Positions 24,541 through 32,441 are shown, counted from the stretch's first letter. The stretch: 39,480 nucleotides of DNA from DASVSE01 sp036399715 (GCA_036399715.1 DASWMO010000150.1:1-39480); one strand, 5' to 3'. A program made the numbers and translations. The notes: generated by a model from the sequence alone, not told the origin.

Positions 24541-24570
24541 GACGGGCATCGCCAGGCAGGCCGCCCGGTA

Positions 24571-24684
24571 CTACTGGTACGTCCGGTCGAGGATGGACGC
24601 GGCGGGGGCCGGCGCCGTGCGGGCGAGCCAGAGGACCGAGGCGAGGCAGGCCACGCCGAGCGCAGCGAGAAACGGAGGCGACAT
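24571..24684 (-). CDS. Possible 37-residue membrane peptide
   Basis: A minus-strand frame from ATG 24684 to TAG 24571 reads MSPPFLAALGVACLASVLWL, then a short Ala/Pro linker and SILDRTYQ. It would be a single membrane helix with a polar tail. Third codon positions are almost all G or C, as in real genes here. It lies in the 208-bp space after 24540, downstream of the carbonic anhydrase gene and in the same direction. There is no clear ribosome-binding site or homologue, so this is tentative. Confidence 0.3.
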   Translation of the reverse strand: MSPPFLAALGVACLASVLWLARTAPAPAASILDRTYQ

Positions 24685-24748
24685 CGGAACGCGGGAAGGT
24701 GGGTTCCCGAGGATCGGCCGGCGGGCTGTAAAACGACCGTATGGCTGT

Positions 24749-25312
24749 TCAGCGGGCCGTTTCGTCGCGCGTGTCGGTGTAAAACGGGTTCGATTCGGGC
24801 GCGTCGAGCCCGAGGTACATCCGACTCATGCGGACGTAGTGGGCGGCATTCGCGCGGTTGCGTTCGACCTCCGTATCCGTGAGTGCCCGCACGACGCGAG
24901 CCGGTCTCCCGAGCACGAGCGACCGTGGCGGGACGACGGTGTTCATCGTCACGAGCGCGCCGGCCCCGATGATCGATCCCGCGCCGATCACGGCGCCGTC
25001 CAGCACGACCGCGCCCATCCCGACGAGCACGTCGTCCTCGACCGTGCAGCCGTGGACGACCGCGTTGTGCCCGATCGTCACGCCCGCCCCGATGCGGCAC
25101 GGGTGCGTCCCGCGCGAGACGTGGACCGTCGCGCAGTCCTGCACGTTCGAGCCCGGCCCGACGGAGATCCAGTGCACGTCGCCGCGCATCGAGGCACCGT
25201 ACCACACGCTCGCGCCGTCGTCCAGCGTCACGTCGCCGATGACGGCGGCCGTCGGGGCGACGAAGACATCGACGCCGAGGCGTGGTGCGCGGCCTAGAAA
25301 GGGGAGAGTCAT
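24749..25312 (-). CDS. Gamma-class carbonic anhydrase family protein
   Basis: A 187-residue left-handed beta-helix protein with hexapeptide repeats. The three zinc-ligand His are in the expected order (about His64 in ATVHVS, then His82 and His87 in TIGHNAVVHG). The GDVHWISVGPGSNVQDC segment is typical of YrdA/PaaY/CaiE-like gamma-CA proteins. These are often inactive as carbonic anhydrases or act as metal-dependent hydrolases, so the reaction is uncertain. The ORF extends upstream, but ATG 25312 gives the standard N terminus. A helical C-terminal extension (EVERNRANAAHYVRMSRMYLG) is normal for this group. Confidence 0.93.
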   Translation of the reverse strand: MTLPFLGRAPRLGVDVFVAPTAAVIGDVTLDDGASVWYGASMRGDVHWISVGPGSNVQDCATVHVSRGTHPCRIGAGVTIGHNAVVHGCTVEDDVLVGMGAVVLDGAVIGAGSIIGAGALVTMNTVVPPRSLVLGRPARVVRALTDTEVERNRANAAHYVRMSRMYLGLDAPESNPFYTDTRDETAR

Positions 25313-25460
25313 GGGGAGGCCGGGCACGCCCGAACGGATGGGGAAGGAGGATTCGACCGAGGGCACCCGGTTTGTTCCGCGACACGCACGGCGCCACCGC
25401 GGCTCTAGATCCGAACCGCGGCCGGGGAGCCGCGTTGCACCGGGCCCCAACCCCGGCACC

Positions 25461-25742
25461 GTGGCCACGATCGACATTACCCGTCCGCACACCCTCGGCC
25501 CCGACGGGGCGCGCCGTGCGGCCGACGCGATCGCGGCCCGGCTCCGCGCCGAGTACGGCGTGCGCTCGTGGTGGGACGGCCCCGCGCTCCACGTCGCCGG
25601 CCGCGGCATCGACGGCCGCCTCGACGCTGGCCCCGAGACGGTCCGCGTCACGGCGCGCCTCGGGCTCCTCGCTCGGGCGTTCGCCGGCCCCCTGCGCCGC
25701 GAGATCGAGCGCGAGCTCGACCGCGTCGCCCCTCTCTCCTGA
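25461..25742 (+). CDS. Polyhydroxyalkanoate-system (PHA granule region) protein
   Basis: A 93-residue protein starting at a GTG. It matches the small PHA_gran_rgn family: an N-terminal strand followed by RPHTLG, a helix (AARLRAEYGVRSWWDG), a GRGIDGRL motif and a strand-helix ending (VTARLGLLARAFAGPLRREIERELDRV). Such proteins are encoded near polyhydroxyalkanoate granule genes in proteobacteria; their role is undefined. No PHA synthase lies in this window. It is eight bases ahead of the EcsC-like gene. An open frame upstream overlaps the carbonic anhydrase gene and is not coding. Confidence 0.8.
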   Translation: MATIDITRPHTLGPDGARRAADAIAARLRAEYGVRSWWDGPALHVAGRGIDGRLDAGPETVRVTARLGLLARAFAGPLRREIERELDRVAPLS

Positions 25743-25749
25743 CGCTCCC

Positions 25750-26454
25750 ATGTCCACTACGACGTCCGTCCGCCGGTTCGTCCTCGACCGGCTCTACCCG
25801 CGCGCCCTCGACGGTCTGCCGGGCCTGCCGCCGCCGGCCGTCCTCGCCGCCGAGGTCCGCCTCACCGAGGGCGACTTCGACGACCACTTCGACCGGCTCG
25901 TCCGCCGCCACATCGCCCTCACGACGGCGGCGGGCTTCGCGAGCGGCCTCGGCGGGTGGCTCACGCTGCCCGTCGTGCTGCCGGCCAACCTCGCCGGCGT
26001 CGCGCTCGTGCAACTCCATATGGTCGCGTCGGTCGCCGCGCTCGCGGGCCACGACCCGGCCGCGCCGCACGTCCGCGAGCAGGTCCTCGGGTGCCTCATC
26101 GGCATCGCGCCGCAGGACCCCGCCCGCGACGCCGACGCCGAGACGATGGACCGCGTCGGGCTCAAGCTCGCCGAGAAGGGGCTCAAGCTCGTCGTCTCGG
26201 GCGCCCTCCGGACGGCCCGCTGGGGCGCCGAGAAGGTCGCCGGGACCGTCCAGAGCCGCGTCCTGCGCGGCATCCCGCTCGTCGGCGGCGTCATCGGGGC
26301 CGTCTCGGACGGCTACGTGACGATGCAGGTCGCCCGGGCGGCGCGCGACACGTTCCAGGGCGGTCTGCCTCACCACGACTTCCCGCCCCAGAGCGGCGAC
26401 GGCCTCCCGTCGGGCGTCGTCGTGCCGTCGCCCGGCGCCCCGTCGGTCGCCTGA
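25750..26454 (+). CDS. EcsC-like protein
   Basis: A 234-residue protein. The N-terminal part is polar. The middle (about residues 58-100) holds the hydrophobic GWLTLPVVLPANLAGVALVQLHMVAS segment, and residues 170-200 hold PLVGGVIGAVSDGYVTMQVARAARDTF. The order of a Gly/Pro-rich hydrophobic hairpin followed by an Ile-Pro-x-x-Gly-Gly-x-x-Gly ending resembles EcsC-family proteins (PF12787). These associate with membranes and have no settled function. The start ATG 25750 follows a C/T-rich leader. It is between the PHA-system protein and the paralogue pair, on the same strand. Confidence 0.7.
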   Translation: MSTTTSVRRFVLDRLYPRALDGLPGLPPPAVLAAEVRLTEGDFDDHFDRLVRRHIALTTAAGFASGLGGWLTLPVVLPANLAGVALVQLHMVASVAALAGHDPAAPHVREQVLGCLIGIAPQDPARDADAETMDRVGLKLAEKGLKLVVSGALRTARWGAEKVAGTVQSRVLRGIPLVGGVIGAVSDGYVTMQVARAARDTFQGGLPHHDFPPQSGDGLPSGVVVPSPGAPSVA

Positions 26455-26508
26455 AGAACCCGAAGCGGCCCGCCGCCGTCCCTTCTGCCCCTCTCCACCC
26501 CTTTCTGT

Positions 26509-26859
26509 ATGGACTCCATCCCCACCGGGACCCACGCCGCCGAAATCGCGGCGACCGTAGACGACCTCGAGCGCGGCCTCACGGTCCTGCCGCTCTCCAA
26601 GGGCATCAACCGCATCGACGACTGGCGCCGGACGATCCTCGCGACCGAGCGCCCGGAGCTGCATCCCATCGCCGACGCCCTCGGCGACCTCCACACGGCC
26701 CTGACGGGCGAAGGCCGCGACAGCGCGGTCATCGCGCGCCTGCTCACCACGCTCGGCGAGCGGACGGAAGCCGCAGCCGAGGGCACCGACGAGGCCGTCC
26801 GCGGCGGGCTCCAGCGCCTCGGCTCCCTTCTCCGCCACGCCGGCTCTGCCCTCTCCTGA
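26509..26859 (+). CDS. Helical protein of unknown function, paralogue 1
   Basis: A 116-residue, fully soluble and probably all-helical protein. Landmarks are DDLERGLTVLPL, the INRIDDWRRTIL helix, a PIADALGDLHTALTG helix, LLTTLGERTEAAAEGTDEAV and the Arg/Leu-rich end GGLQRLGSLLRHAGSAL. It aligns along its whole length with the next protein (26863), from which it is separated by three bases. I know no family for it. The ATG follows a pyrimidine-rich leader (CCCCTCTCCACCCCTTTCTG). The tandem arrangement suggests duplication and possibly a heterodimer. Confidence 0.75.
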   Translation: MDSIPTGTHAAEIAATVDDLERGLTVLPLSKGINRIDDWRRTILATERPELHPIADALGDLHTALTGEGRDSAVIARLLTTLGERTEAAAEGTDEAVRGGLQRLGSLLRHAGSALS

Positions 26860-26862
26860 CCC

Positions 26863-27219
26863 ATGCTCGGCAACATGCAAGACCTGCCCGACGACGGGCT
26901 CGAACAGACCGCCGACGCGCTCGAAAGCGGCCTCACCAGCCTCACGCCGACGGCCGCGTTGACGATCATCGAGCGCTGGCGGAGCGCCTGCCAGGATCAG
27001 ACCGGTATAGACCTCGATACCGTCTCGGAGGGGCTGGACGATCTGCACGCCCTCCTCTCCGCCGACCGCCTCGACGGCCGCGCCATCGGCGCGACGCTCG
27101 TGGCCCTCGCCGACGCGACGGCGGCCGTGATGGCGCAGACTGACGAGGAGCGCGTCACGCCAGGATTGGACCGCCTCGCCTCGACCCTGCGCCGCGGCGC
27201 GGCGATGCTCGGCAGCTAG
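26863..27219 (+). CDS. Helical protein of unknown function, paralogue 2
   Basis: A 118-residue paralogue of the preceding protein. Shared positions include ALESGLTSL, a WR-containing helix (IIERWRSAC), the GLDDLHALLSADRLDGRAIGATL block, a TDEERVTPGLDRL block and the closing LRRGAAML. Similarity is moderate, so the duplication is not recent, yet both frames are kept. Start alternatives are M1 or M5. It is followed by a hairpin and the convergent DUF1206 gene. No membrane segment, signal peptide or known motif is visible. Confidence 0.75.
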   Translation: MLGNMQDLPDDGLEQTADALESGLTSLTPTAALTIIERWRSACQDQTGIDLDTVSEGLDDLHALLSADRLDGRAIGATLVALADATAAVMAQTDEERVTPGLDRLASTLRRGAAMLGS

Positions 27220-27236
27220 CCCGCCCGGCCCCGATG

Positions 27237-27265
27237 CCGCGTCCGCGTCTGCTCGCCGGACGCGG
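27237..27265. terminator. Hairpin between convergent paralogue 2 and DUF1206 gene
   Basis: CCGCGTCCG (27237-27245) and CGGACGCGG (27257-27265) form a perfect nine-pair stem with an 11-base loop, centred in the 57-bp space between convergent stops. A weak T cluster (CTCGTTTC) follows on the plus strand. Confidence 0.6.
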
Positions 27266-27276
27266 GCGCGCTCGTT

Positions 27277-28119
27277 TCAGACCGCCCGGATCGCGCGGTA
27301 GCGGGCCTGGACGAGTTGGAACACCCCGTACGCCGCCAGCCCGAGCGCGACGGCGCCGAGCAGGACGGGCCCGTACGGCTGCCCCTCCAGCGTCCGCAGG
27401 ACGCCGTCGAGCCCGCGGGCTTCGGCTGCCCGCTCCTGCCAGGCCGCGCTGATGAGGAATCCGCCGACGAGGACGAACACGACGCCCCGGGCCGCGAGCC
27501 CGGCCCGCCCGAGCCGCTCGACGTTCGTCTTCGCCTGCGCGCGGAGGCCCGAGAGGTCCAGCTTCTTGCAGATGTCCGACCGGACCGCCTTGACGCCCTG
27601 GGCGACGCCGTACGCGGCGACGCCCACGCCGATGAGGCCGACAAGGACGCGCCCGAGCGGGAGGTCGAGGGCGCGGGCGGTCCAGTGCGACGTGCTGTCC
27701 CCGCCGTCCCCACCGCCGACGCCACGTGCGAGGCGGAGCGCTTCGAGTGCGAGTGCGCTGTAGATCGCTGCACTGAGGGCGAGGCCGGCCCGTTGCGCGA
27801 GCCCCTTCGCGTCGGTCCCGCGGCCCTCGGGGTCCAGACCCGCCTGGACGAGCCGCCACACGACGTGGCCGGCGAGCCCGAAGGCGATGACGCCGAGGAG
27901 GGCGCGCCCGAACGGTGCGCCGACGACCGACGCGAGGGCCCCGCCGGTCCCTTCCGCCTGCCCACGGTTCCCGAAGGCCGCCGCGAGCGCCAGCCCGCCG
28001 ACGAGCGTGTAGACGACGCCCTTGGCCGCGTAGCCCAGGCGTGCGAGGCGCCGGACCCACGGAGCGGCCTCGGCCGGGGCGCGGCGGGCGAGTCGGGAGG
28101 CGGTATCGGTCAGAGCCAT
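27277..28119 (-). CDS. DUF1206 membrane protein
   Basis: A 280-residue membrane protein built of three similar two-helix units. They begin at LGYAAKGVVYTLVGGLAL (about residue 28), a middle copy at AGLALSAAIYSALALEAL (about 111) and AGLAARGVVFVLVGGFLI (about 206). Each second helix contains a G-x-x-A/G-(Y/H)-x-x-(F/W)-(R/Q) pattern (GLAGHVVWRLVQA, GVAAYGVAQGVKA, GLAAYGVFQLVQA). This triple repeat is diagnostic of DUF1206; its function is unknown. It follows mutS by 55 bp on the same strand and could be co-transcribed with it. Confidence 0.9.
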   Translation of the reverse strand: MALTDTASRLARRAPAEAAPWVRRLARLGYAAKGVVYTLVGGLALAAAFGNRGQAEGTGGALASVVGAPFGRALLGVIAFGLAGHVVWRLVQAGLDPEGRGTDAKGLAQRAGLALSAAIYSALALEALRLARGVGGGDGGDSTSHWTARALDLPLGRVLVGLIGVGVAAYGVAQGVKAVRSDICKKLDLSGLRAQAKTNVERLGRAGLAARGVVFVLVGGFLISAAWQERAAEARGLDGVLRTLEGQPYGPVLLGAVALGLAAYGVFQLVQARYRAIRAV

Positions 28120-28174
28120 GCGTCCAGCGGTGAGGGCCTGCCGTACGCCCGGCGCGCCCGGTCCGTTCGCCGGT

Positions 28175-30931
28175 CTACACCGCCGCGGCGCGCTTGAGGT
28201 CCGAAAGCGCCATCAGCGCCTCGATGGGCGTCATCCGGTCCGGGTCGAGCCCGTCGAGCCGCGCCATGACGGCCGCCGCGGTCGGGTCCGGAAGGGGCGC
28301 TGCGGGAACGGCTGACGCCTCGGGCAGGGCGCCGACGCGAGGGCGCCGGACGTTTGGTAGACCTGCTGCCTCATCGCCGATCACGCCGACCTCGGCGGCC
28401 ACGTCGTGCGCTTCGAGGTGGCGGAGCACGTCGCGGGCGCGGGCGAGGACGGCTGCGGGCAGGCCCGCCATCTTGGCGACCTCGATGCCGTAGCTGTGGT
28501 CCGCGCCGCCCGGCACGAGCGTCCGCAGAAAGACGACGCGGCCGCCGTGCTCCTGGACGGTCACGCGGAACGGCGCGACGCGCGGCAGGCGGTCCGCGAG
28601 CGCGTTGAGTTCGTGGTAGTGCGTCGCGAACAACGTGCGGGCCGCGACGGCCGGCGTCTCGTGGAGGTGCTCGACGATGGCCCACGCGATGCTCAGGCCG
28701 TCGAACGTGGACGTGCCCCGCCCGACTTCGTCGAGCAGCAGGAGCGAGCGGCCGGTCGCGTTGTTGAGGATGTTGGCCGTCTCGTTCATCTCGACGAGGA
28801 ACGTCGACTCGCCGGCCGCGAGGTTGTCGCTCGCCCCGACGCGCGTGTAGAGCGCGTCCACGACGCCGACGCGGGCCCTCGCCGCGGGCACGAACGAGCC
28901 GACCTGCGCGAGCAGCACGATGAGGCCCGTCTGGCGCAGCACGACGCTCTTGCCGGCCATGTTGGGCCCGGTGATGACGAGGACCTGCCCGAACTGCTCG
29001 GCCTCGGGTGCCTCGCCGCCCGCGAGCCTCACCGAGTTGGGGATGAACGCCTCGCCGGCCGGCATCGTCCGCTCCACGACCGGGTGGCGGCCCGCCTCGA
29101 TGTCGAGCACGAGCGAGTCGTCGACGGTCGGGCGGACGTAGCCGTGGCGCTCGGCGACCTCGGCGAAGCACGCGAGCACGTCGAGCGCGGCGAGGGCGCG
29201 GGCGTTGGCCTGGACCGGCTCGACCGCCTCGGCGACGGCACCACGGAGCGTGTCGACAATCTGCGCTTCGAGGACGCCGATCTTGTCCTGCGCCGTCAGG
29301 ATCGTCTCCTCGTAGTGCTTGAGCTCGGGCGTGACGTAGCGCTCGGCGTTGACGAGCGTCTGCTTGCGCGTCCACTCGGCGGGCGCCTTGTCGCGGTGCG
29401 CGTTCGAGACTTCGAGGTAGTAGCCGAAGACGCGGTTGTAGTTCACCTTGAGGCTCGGGATGCCGGTCCGCTTGGACTCGCGGGCCTGCAGCTCCTGCAA
29501 GAACTCCTTGCCCGAGCCGGCGATGCGCCGCAGCTCGTCGAGCTCGGGCGAGAAGCCCTCGCGGACCGTCCCGCCGGTCGACATCTGGGCGGGCGGCTCG
29601 TCGGCGAGCGTGGCCGAGATGCGGTCGACGGTGTCCTGGCACGGCGTGAGCGTGCGCGCGAGGCGCATGGCGAACTCCGGCGTGTCGGTGCGACTTGCGT
29701 CCGCAGGCCCGTCGAGGAGGCGCTTGACGAGGGGGACCTGCCGGAGCGTCAGCCCGAGCTGGACGAGGTCGCGCGCGCTCGCGCGGCTGGTGCAGACGCG
29801 CCCGCACAGCCGCTCCAGGTCGCCGACGTGGCGCAGTTCCTCGCGGACGTGCCGGCGCAGGCGGGCGTCGCGGGCGAACCACTCGACGGCGTCCAGCCGG
29901 GCCGTGATGCGGCTGACGTCGCGGAGCGGGCGCACGAGCCACTGCCGGAGCAGGCGCCCGCCCATCGGCGTGAGCGTCTGATCGAGGACGCCGACGAGTG
30001 AGCCGTCGCGCTTGCCGTCGTGCATGCTCGCGACGAGTTCGAGCGCGCGGCGCGTCGCCGGGTCGAGCGCGATGTGGTCGTCGGCGCGGTAGCGGCGGAT
30101 GCGGCGCAGGTGCGGCAGGCGCCCCTTCTGCGTCTCGCCGAGGTAGTACAGGCACGCGCCCGCGGCCGTCGTCCCGACGGGCATCTCGTCGACGCCGAAG
30201 CCTTTGAGGCTGTGCGTCTGGAAGTGGCGGCGGAGCGTCTCCTCGGCAAAGTCCGCCCCGAAGACCCAGTCTTCCTGCTTCGTGACGGCGAACGGGAGAG
30301 GGCCGGGCTGGACGGCCGCCATCGCTTTCGTGAGCCGGTCGAGCTGGCGCTTGTCGACGATGACCTCGGCCGGGGCGATGGTCTGCAAGAGCGACCCGAG
30401 GCGCTCGGCGGGCGTCTCGGACACGAAGAACTCGCCCGTCGAGGCGTCGGCGAAGGCGACGCCGGCCGTCCCCGCCGCGCGGCCGTCGCCCCACGCGACG
30501 GCGGCGAGGTACGTCGACTGGCGCGGCGAGAGGAGCGTCTCGCGGAAGGCCACGCCCGGCGTGACGACCTCGACGACGCCGCGCTTGACGATGGTGCGGG
30601 CGAACTTGGGGTCTTCGAGCTGCTCGCACACGGCGACGCGGTGGCCGGCCTGGACGAGCTTCGGGAGGTACTGGTCGAGCGCGTGGTGCGGGAAGCCCGC
30701 GAGCGGCGTCTCCTCGGCGGCGCCGTTGCCCCGCTTGGTGAGCGTGATCCCGAGGACGTCGGCGACGAGGATGGCGTCCTCGTCGAAGGTCTCGTAGAAG
30801 TCGCCCATGCGGAAGAGGAGGACGGCGCCGGGGTGCTTGTCCTTGATCTTCCAGTACTGGCGCATGAGCGGCGTCTGGGCGGACCGTTTGGCCTCTCGCT
30901 CGTCGAGGAAAAAGTCGGTCTGGTCGGCCAC
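28175..30931 (-). CDS. mutS: DNA mismatch repair protein MutS
   Basis: A 918-residue mismatch-recognition ATPase. The N-terminal mismatch-binding motif is MGDFYETFDEDA (Phe45, Glu47). The C-terminal ATPase has Walker A TGPNMAGKS, the DEVGRGTSTFDG Walker B/signature region and FATHYHEL. The clamp and lever helices between them are of normal length. The frame opens at a TTG at 30955, but that codon lies inside a TAGCTTGC promoter-like box (30952-30959). The GTG at 30931, 20 bases downstream, is therefore the better start; it still retains the conserved TPLMRQYWKIK region. No mutL lies in the window. DUF1206 follows on the same strand. Confidence 0.97.
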   Translation of the reverse strand: MADQTDFFLDEREAKRSAQTPLMRQYWKIKDKHPGAVLLFRMGDFYETFDEDAILVADVLGITLTKRGNGAAEETPLAGFPHHALDQYLPKLVQAGHRVAVCEQLEDPKFARTIVKRGVVEVVTPGVAFRETLLSPRQSTYLAAVAWGDGRAAGTAGVAFADASTGEFFVSETPAERLGSLLQTIAPAEVIVDKRQLDRLTKAMAAVQPGPLPFAVTKQEDWVFGADFAEETLRRHFQTHSLKGFGVDEMPVGTTAAGACLYYLGETQKGRLPHLRRIRRYRADDHIALDPATRRALELVASMHDGKRDGSLVGVLDQTLTPMGGRLLRQWLVRPLRDVSRITARLDAVEWFARDARLRRHVREELRHVGDLERLCGRVCTSRASARDLVQLGLTLRQVPLVKRLLDGPADASRTDTPEFAMRLARTLTPCQDTVDRISATLADEPPAQMSTGGTVREGFSPELDELRRIAGSGKEFLQELQARESKRTGIPSLKVNYNRVFGYYLEVSNAHRDKAPAEWTRKQTLVNAERYVTPELKHYEETILTAQDKIGVLEAQIVDTLRGAVAEAVEPVQANARALAALDVLACFAEVAERHGYVRPTVDDSLVLDIEAGRHPVVERTMPAGEAFIPNSVRLAGGEAPEAEQFGQVLVITGPNMAGKSVVLRQTGLIVLLAQVGSFVPAARARVGVVDALYTRVGASDNLAAGESTFLVEMNETANILNNATGRSLLLLDEVGRGTSTFDGLSIAWAIVEHLHETPAVAARTLFATHYHELNALADRLPRVAPFRVTVQEHGGRVVFLRTLVPGGADHSYGIEVAKMAGLPAAVLARARDVLRHLEAHDVAAEVGVIGDEAAGLPNVRRPRVGALPEASAVPAAPLPDPTAAAVMARLDGLDPDRMTPIEALMALSDLKRAAAV

Positions 30932-30951
30932 GGGTGCAGAGTCGGTTTCGG

Positions 30952-30959
30952 GCAAGCTA
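30952..30959 (-). promoter_or_regulatory. Promoter-like -7 box of mutS
   Basis: TAGCTTGC on the minus strand fits the TAnnTT pattern seen upstream of dacB, menF, the PpiD-like gene and pgm. It lies 20 bases before GTG 30931 and overlaps the TTG at which the open frame begins. Confidence 0.5.
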
Positions 30960-31055
30960 GCCCGAGGGGGTGCCGGCGGGGTGGCAGCGCTCGCCGCGAG
31001 ACGGACCGGGGGCGGGGGAGGGCGTGGGGCGTTCGTGAACGTTCTGTGTGCCTTG

Positions 31056-31255
31056 CTTTTTACGGTACGCGACTTCTTTTCGTCTCGTGCGAGTGCTTTT
31101 CGGGTTCTACACCTTCTTTTCTTCGGGCGCAGCGACTTTTCGGGTTCCGCGGCGACTTTTCGGGTTCCGCGGCGGCTTTTCGAGTTCCGCGGCGGCTTTT
31201 TGTCTTCCGCAGCGCCTTTTCGTCTCGCGCGGCTGCTTTTCGGGGGCCGGAGCGG
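31056..31255 (+). repeat. Ten-copy 20-bp tandem array, T4-phased (minisatellite-like)
   Basis: Ten units, each exactly 20 bp, begin with CTTTT at 31056, 31076 and so on to 31236 without any phase slip. The consensus is CTTTTCGGGTTCCGCGGCGG. Units 5-7 are nearly identical, while units 1-4 and 8-10 keep the CTTTT but diverge in the remaining 15 bases. It lies in the 543-bp space between the divergent mutS box and the T9SS gene. Because 20 is not a multiple of three, all three plus frames stay open through it and yield Phe/Arg-rich reads of period 20. These are side effects rather than genes. The rest of the spacer (30960-31055 and 31256-31383) shows nothing further. Confidence 0.9.
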
Positions 31256-31383
31256 CGAGGGCAGGTGGAGTGCGGTGTGTCACGGACCCCTCGGCCGGGT
31301 CTGTTGCGCGGCGGGGATGGTGCCGTGGGCCTCGGAGTGATCGTCGCGCGGTGCCGCAGTGGAGCTAACCGCGGCCGGCCACG

Positions 31384-31414
31384 TTGTTCTGCGGAATGTC
31401 ACTGTCTACTTTCG
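31384..31414 (+). promoter_or_regulatory. Promoter of the T9SS-exported protein gene
   Basis: TTG (31384-31386), a 20-bp spacer and TACTTTCG (31407-31414) match the Bacteroidota arrangement TTTG-N19-21-TAnnTTTG with few deviations. It is the best complete promoter seen in the window. The leader to ATG 31503 is about 80 nt. Confidence 0.6.
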
Positions 31415-31502
31415 CTCTGTACCTCGGCGCTTGTCGTGCGGCCACTCAGCATGGCGCTGCTGAGCGACTGCCTGTTCTACTGCACTCGTGCCAAACGTCG
31501 CC

Positions 31503-32441
31503 ATGCGTCTGCTCGCCTGTCTCGCCGTGTTGCTCTGCGGCCTCGCGCCCGCCGCCTCGGCGCAGGCATCGGGCGACTTTTTTCCCTACCACGTCGGCGA
31601 CCGGTGGGTGTACGCGCTCAACGGCACGATTCCAAACGGCGACACGCTCGTCGCAGCTACCGCCGAGTGGACCCTTCTCGACGTTCGCTCCTCAGCGAAT
31701 GTGGACACGGTCAGTATTCAGTCCGTGCGTCGCGCAGCTGGCGTAACGACGACATCCGTGTGCCGACTCCTGCGGGGGCGTACGGAGTACACGTTTCTCA
31801 GCGCCACTCTCCCCCCGTATAACTCACTCTGCAGATCGCGTGGCGGGTTCCCGTTTGGTCTGATTGGCACGACGAGCTACCCGTTTCTGTACGGCCCGAC
31901 GTCTCCCGGGCCGGCCGTTGTCAACGTGGGCGGGACCGACTATTCGGTTGAGACGGCTCAAGGTCGGTTTTACAGCGAGTCGAACAGTTTGCCGCCTCCC
32001 TCGATCTTCACGAGTACATCGATTCAGTCAGTGTTAGCGGCCGGGATAGGGATCGTCGAGACGACTATCGTTGAAAGAGGGGGAACGTCTGGTCGCCGCG
32101 ACACGCTCAGGGTTCGTCTGGTCGGAGCCGTCGTCGGGGGGCAGACCTATGGGCGGATCGAGCCGGTGGCATCGGAGGCAGGGCCGGCGGCGTCGGCGCT
32201 GTCGGTGCGCGTCGGGCCGAACCCGGCGCGGGGGACGGCGACGGTGCACGTGGGCGGCGTGTCGGGCGAGACGACGCTCCGTCTGGTCGACGTCCGCGGG
32301 CGGGTCGTCCGCGAGATGGGTGTCGCGGCGGGTGCGTCGGCCACGGTGCTGGACCTCGCCGGCCTCGCGCCGGGCGTGTACGGCGTGCGAGTTGAGGGTG
32401 GGGGCGGAGTCGCTACGGTGCGCCTCGTCGTCGTGCGGTAG
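31503..32441 (+). CDS. Secreted protein with T9SS type A sorting domain
   Basis: A 312-residue protein with a signal peptide ending near AASAQA. The middle part of unknown fold (about residues 24-230) starts FPYHVGDRWVYALNG, a pattern common in secreted Bacteroidota proteins. The C-terminal tail of about 75 residues has the Por/T9SS features: VGPNPARGTATV, LRLVDVRGRVVREM, LDLAGLAPGVYGVRVE and a final VATVRLVVVR strand. It should cross the outer membrane by the type IX system and be surface-attached or released. The middle part uses relaxed codons with many A/T endings, while the tail returns to strong G/C bias. The frame is also open from a GTG at 31488, but the signal peptide starts at ATG 31503. 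Confidence 0.88.
   Translation: MRLLACLAVLLCGLAPAASAQASGDFFPYHVGDRWVYALNGTIPNGDTLVAATAEWTLLDVRSSANVDTVSIQSVRRAAGVTTTSVCRLLRGRTEYTFLSATLPPYNSLCRSRGGFPFGLIGTTSYPFLYGPTSPGPAVVNVGGTDYSVETAQGRFYSESNSLPPPSIFTSTSIQSVLAAGIGIVETTIVERGGTSGRRDTLRVRLVGAVVGGQTYGRIEPVASEAGPAASALSVRVGPNPARGTATVHVGGVSGETTLRLVDVRGRVVREMGVAAGASATVLDLAGLAPGVYGVRVEGGGGVATVRLVVVR

Noticed and set aside
31056..31255. CRISPR array or plasmid-type iterons
   Set aside because: The 20-bp units are contiguous, with no unique spacers between repeats and no cas genes nearby. No replication-initiator gene or DnaA-box cluster was seen, so an origin is not supported.
30807..31368. Phe/Arg-rich open frames through the 20-bp array
   Set aside because: All three plus frames are open because the unit lacks stops and 20 is not a multiple of three. 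The predicted peptides merely echo the repeat and have no start context.
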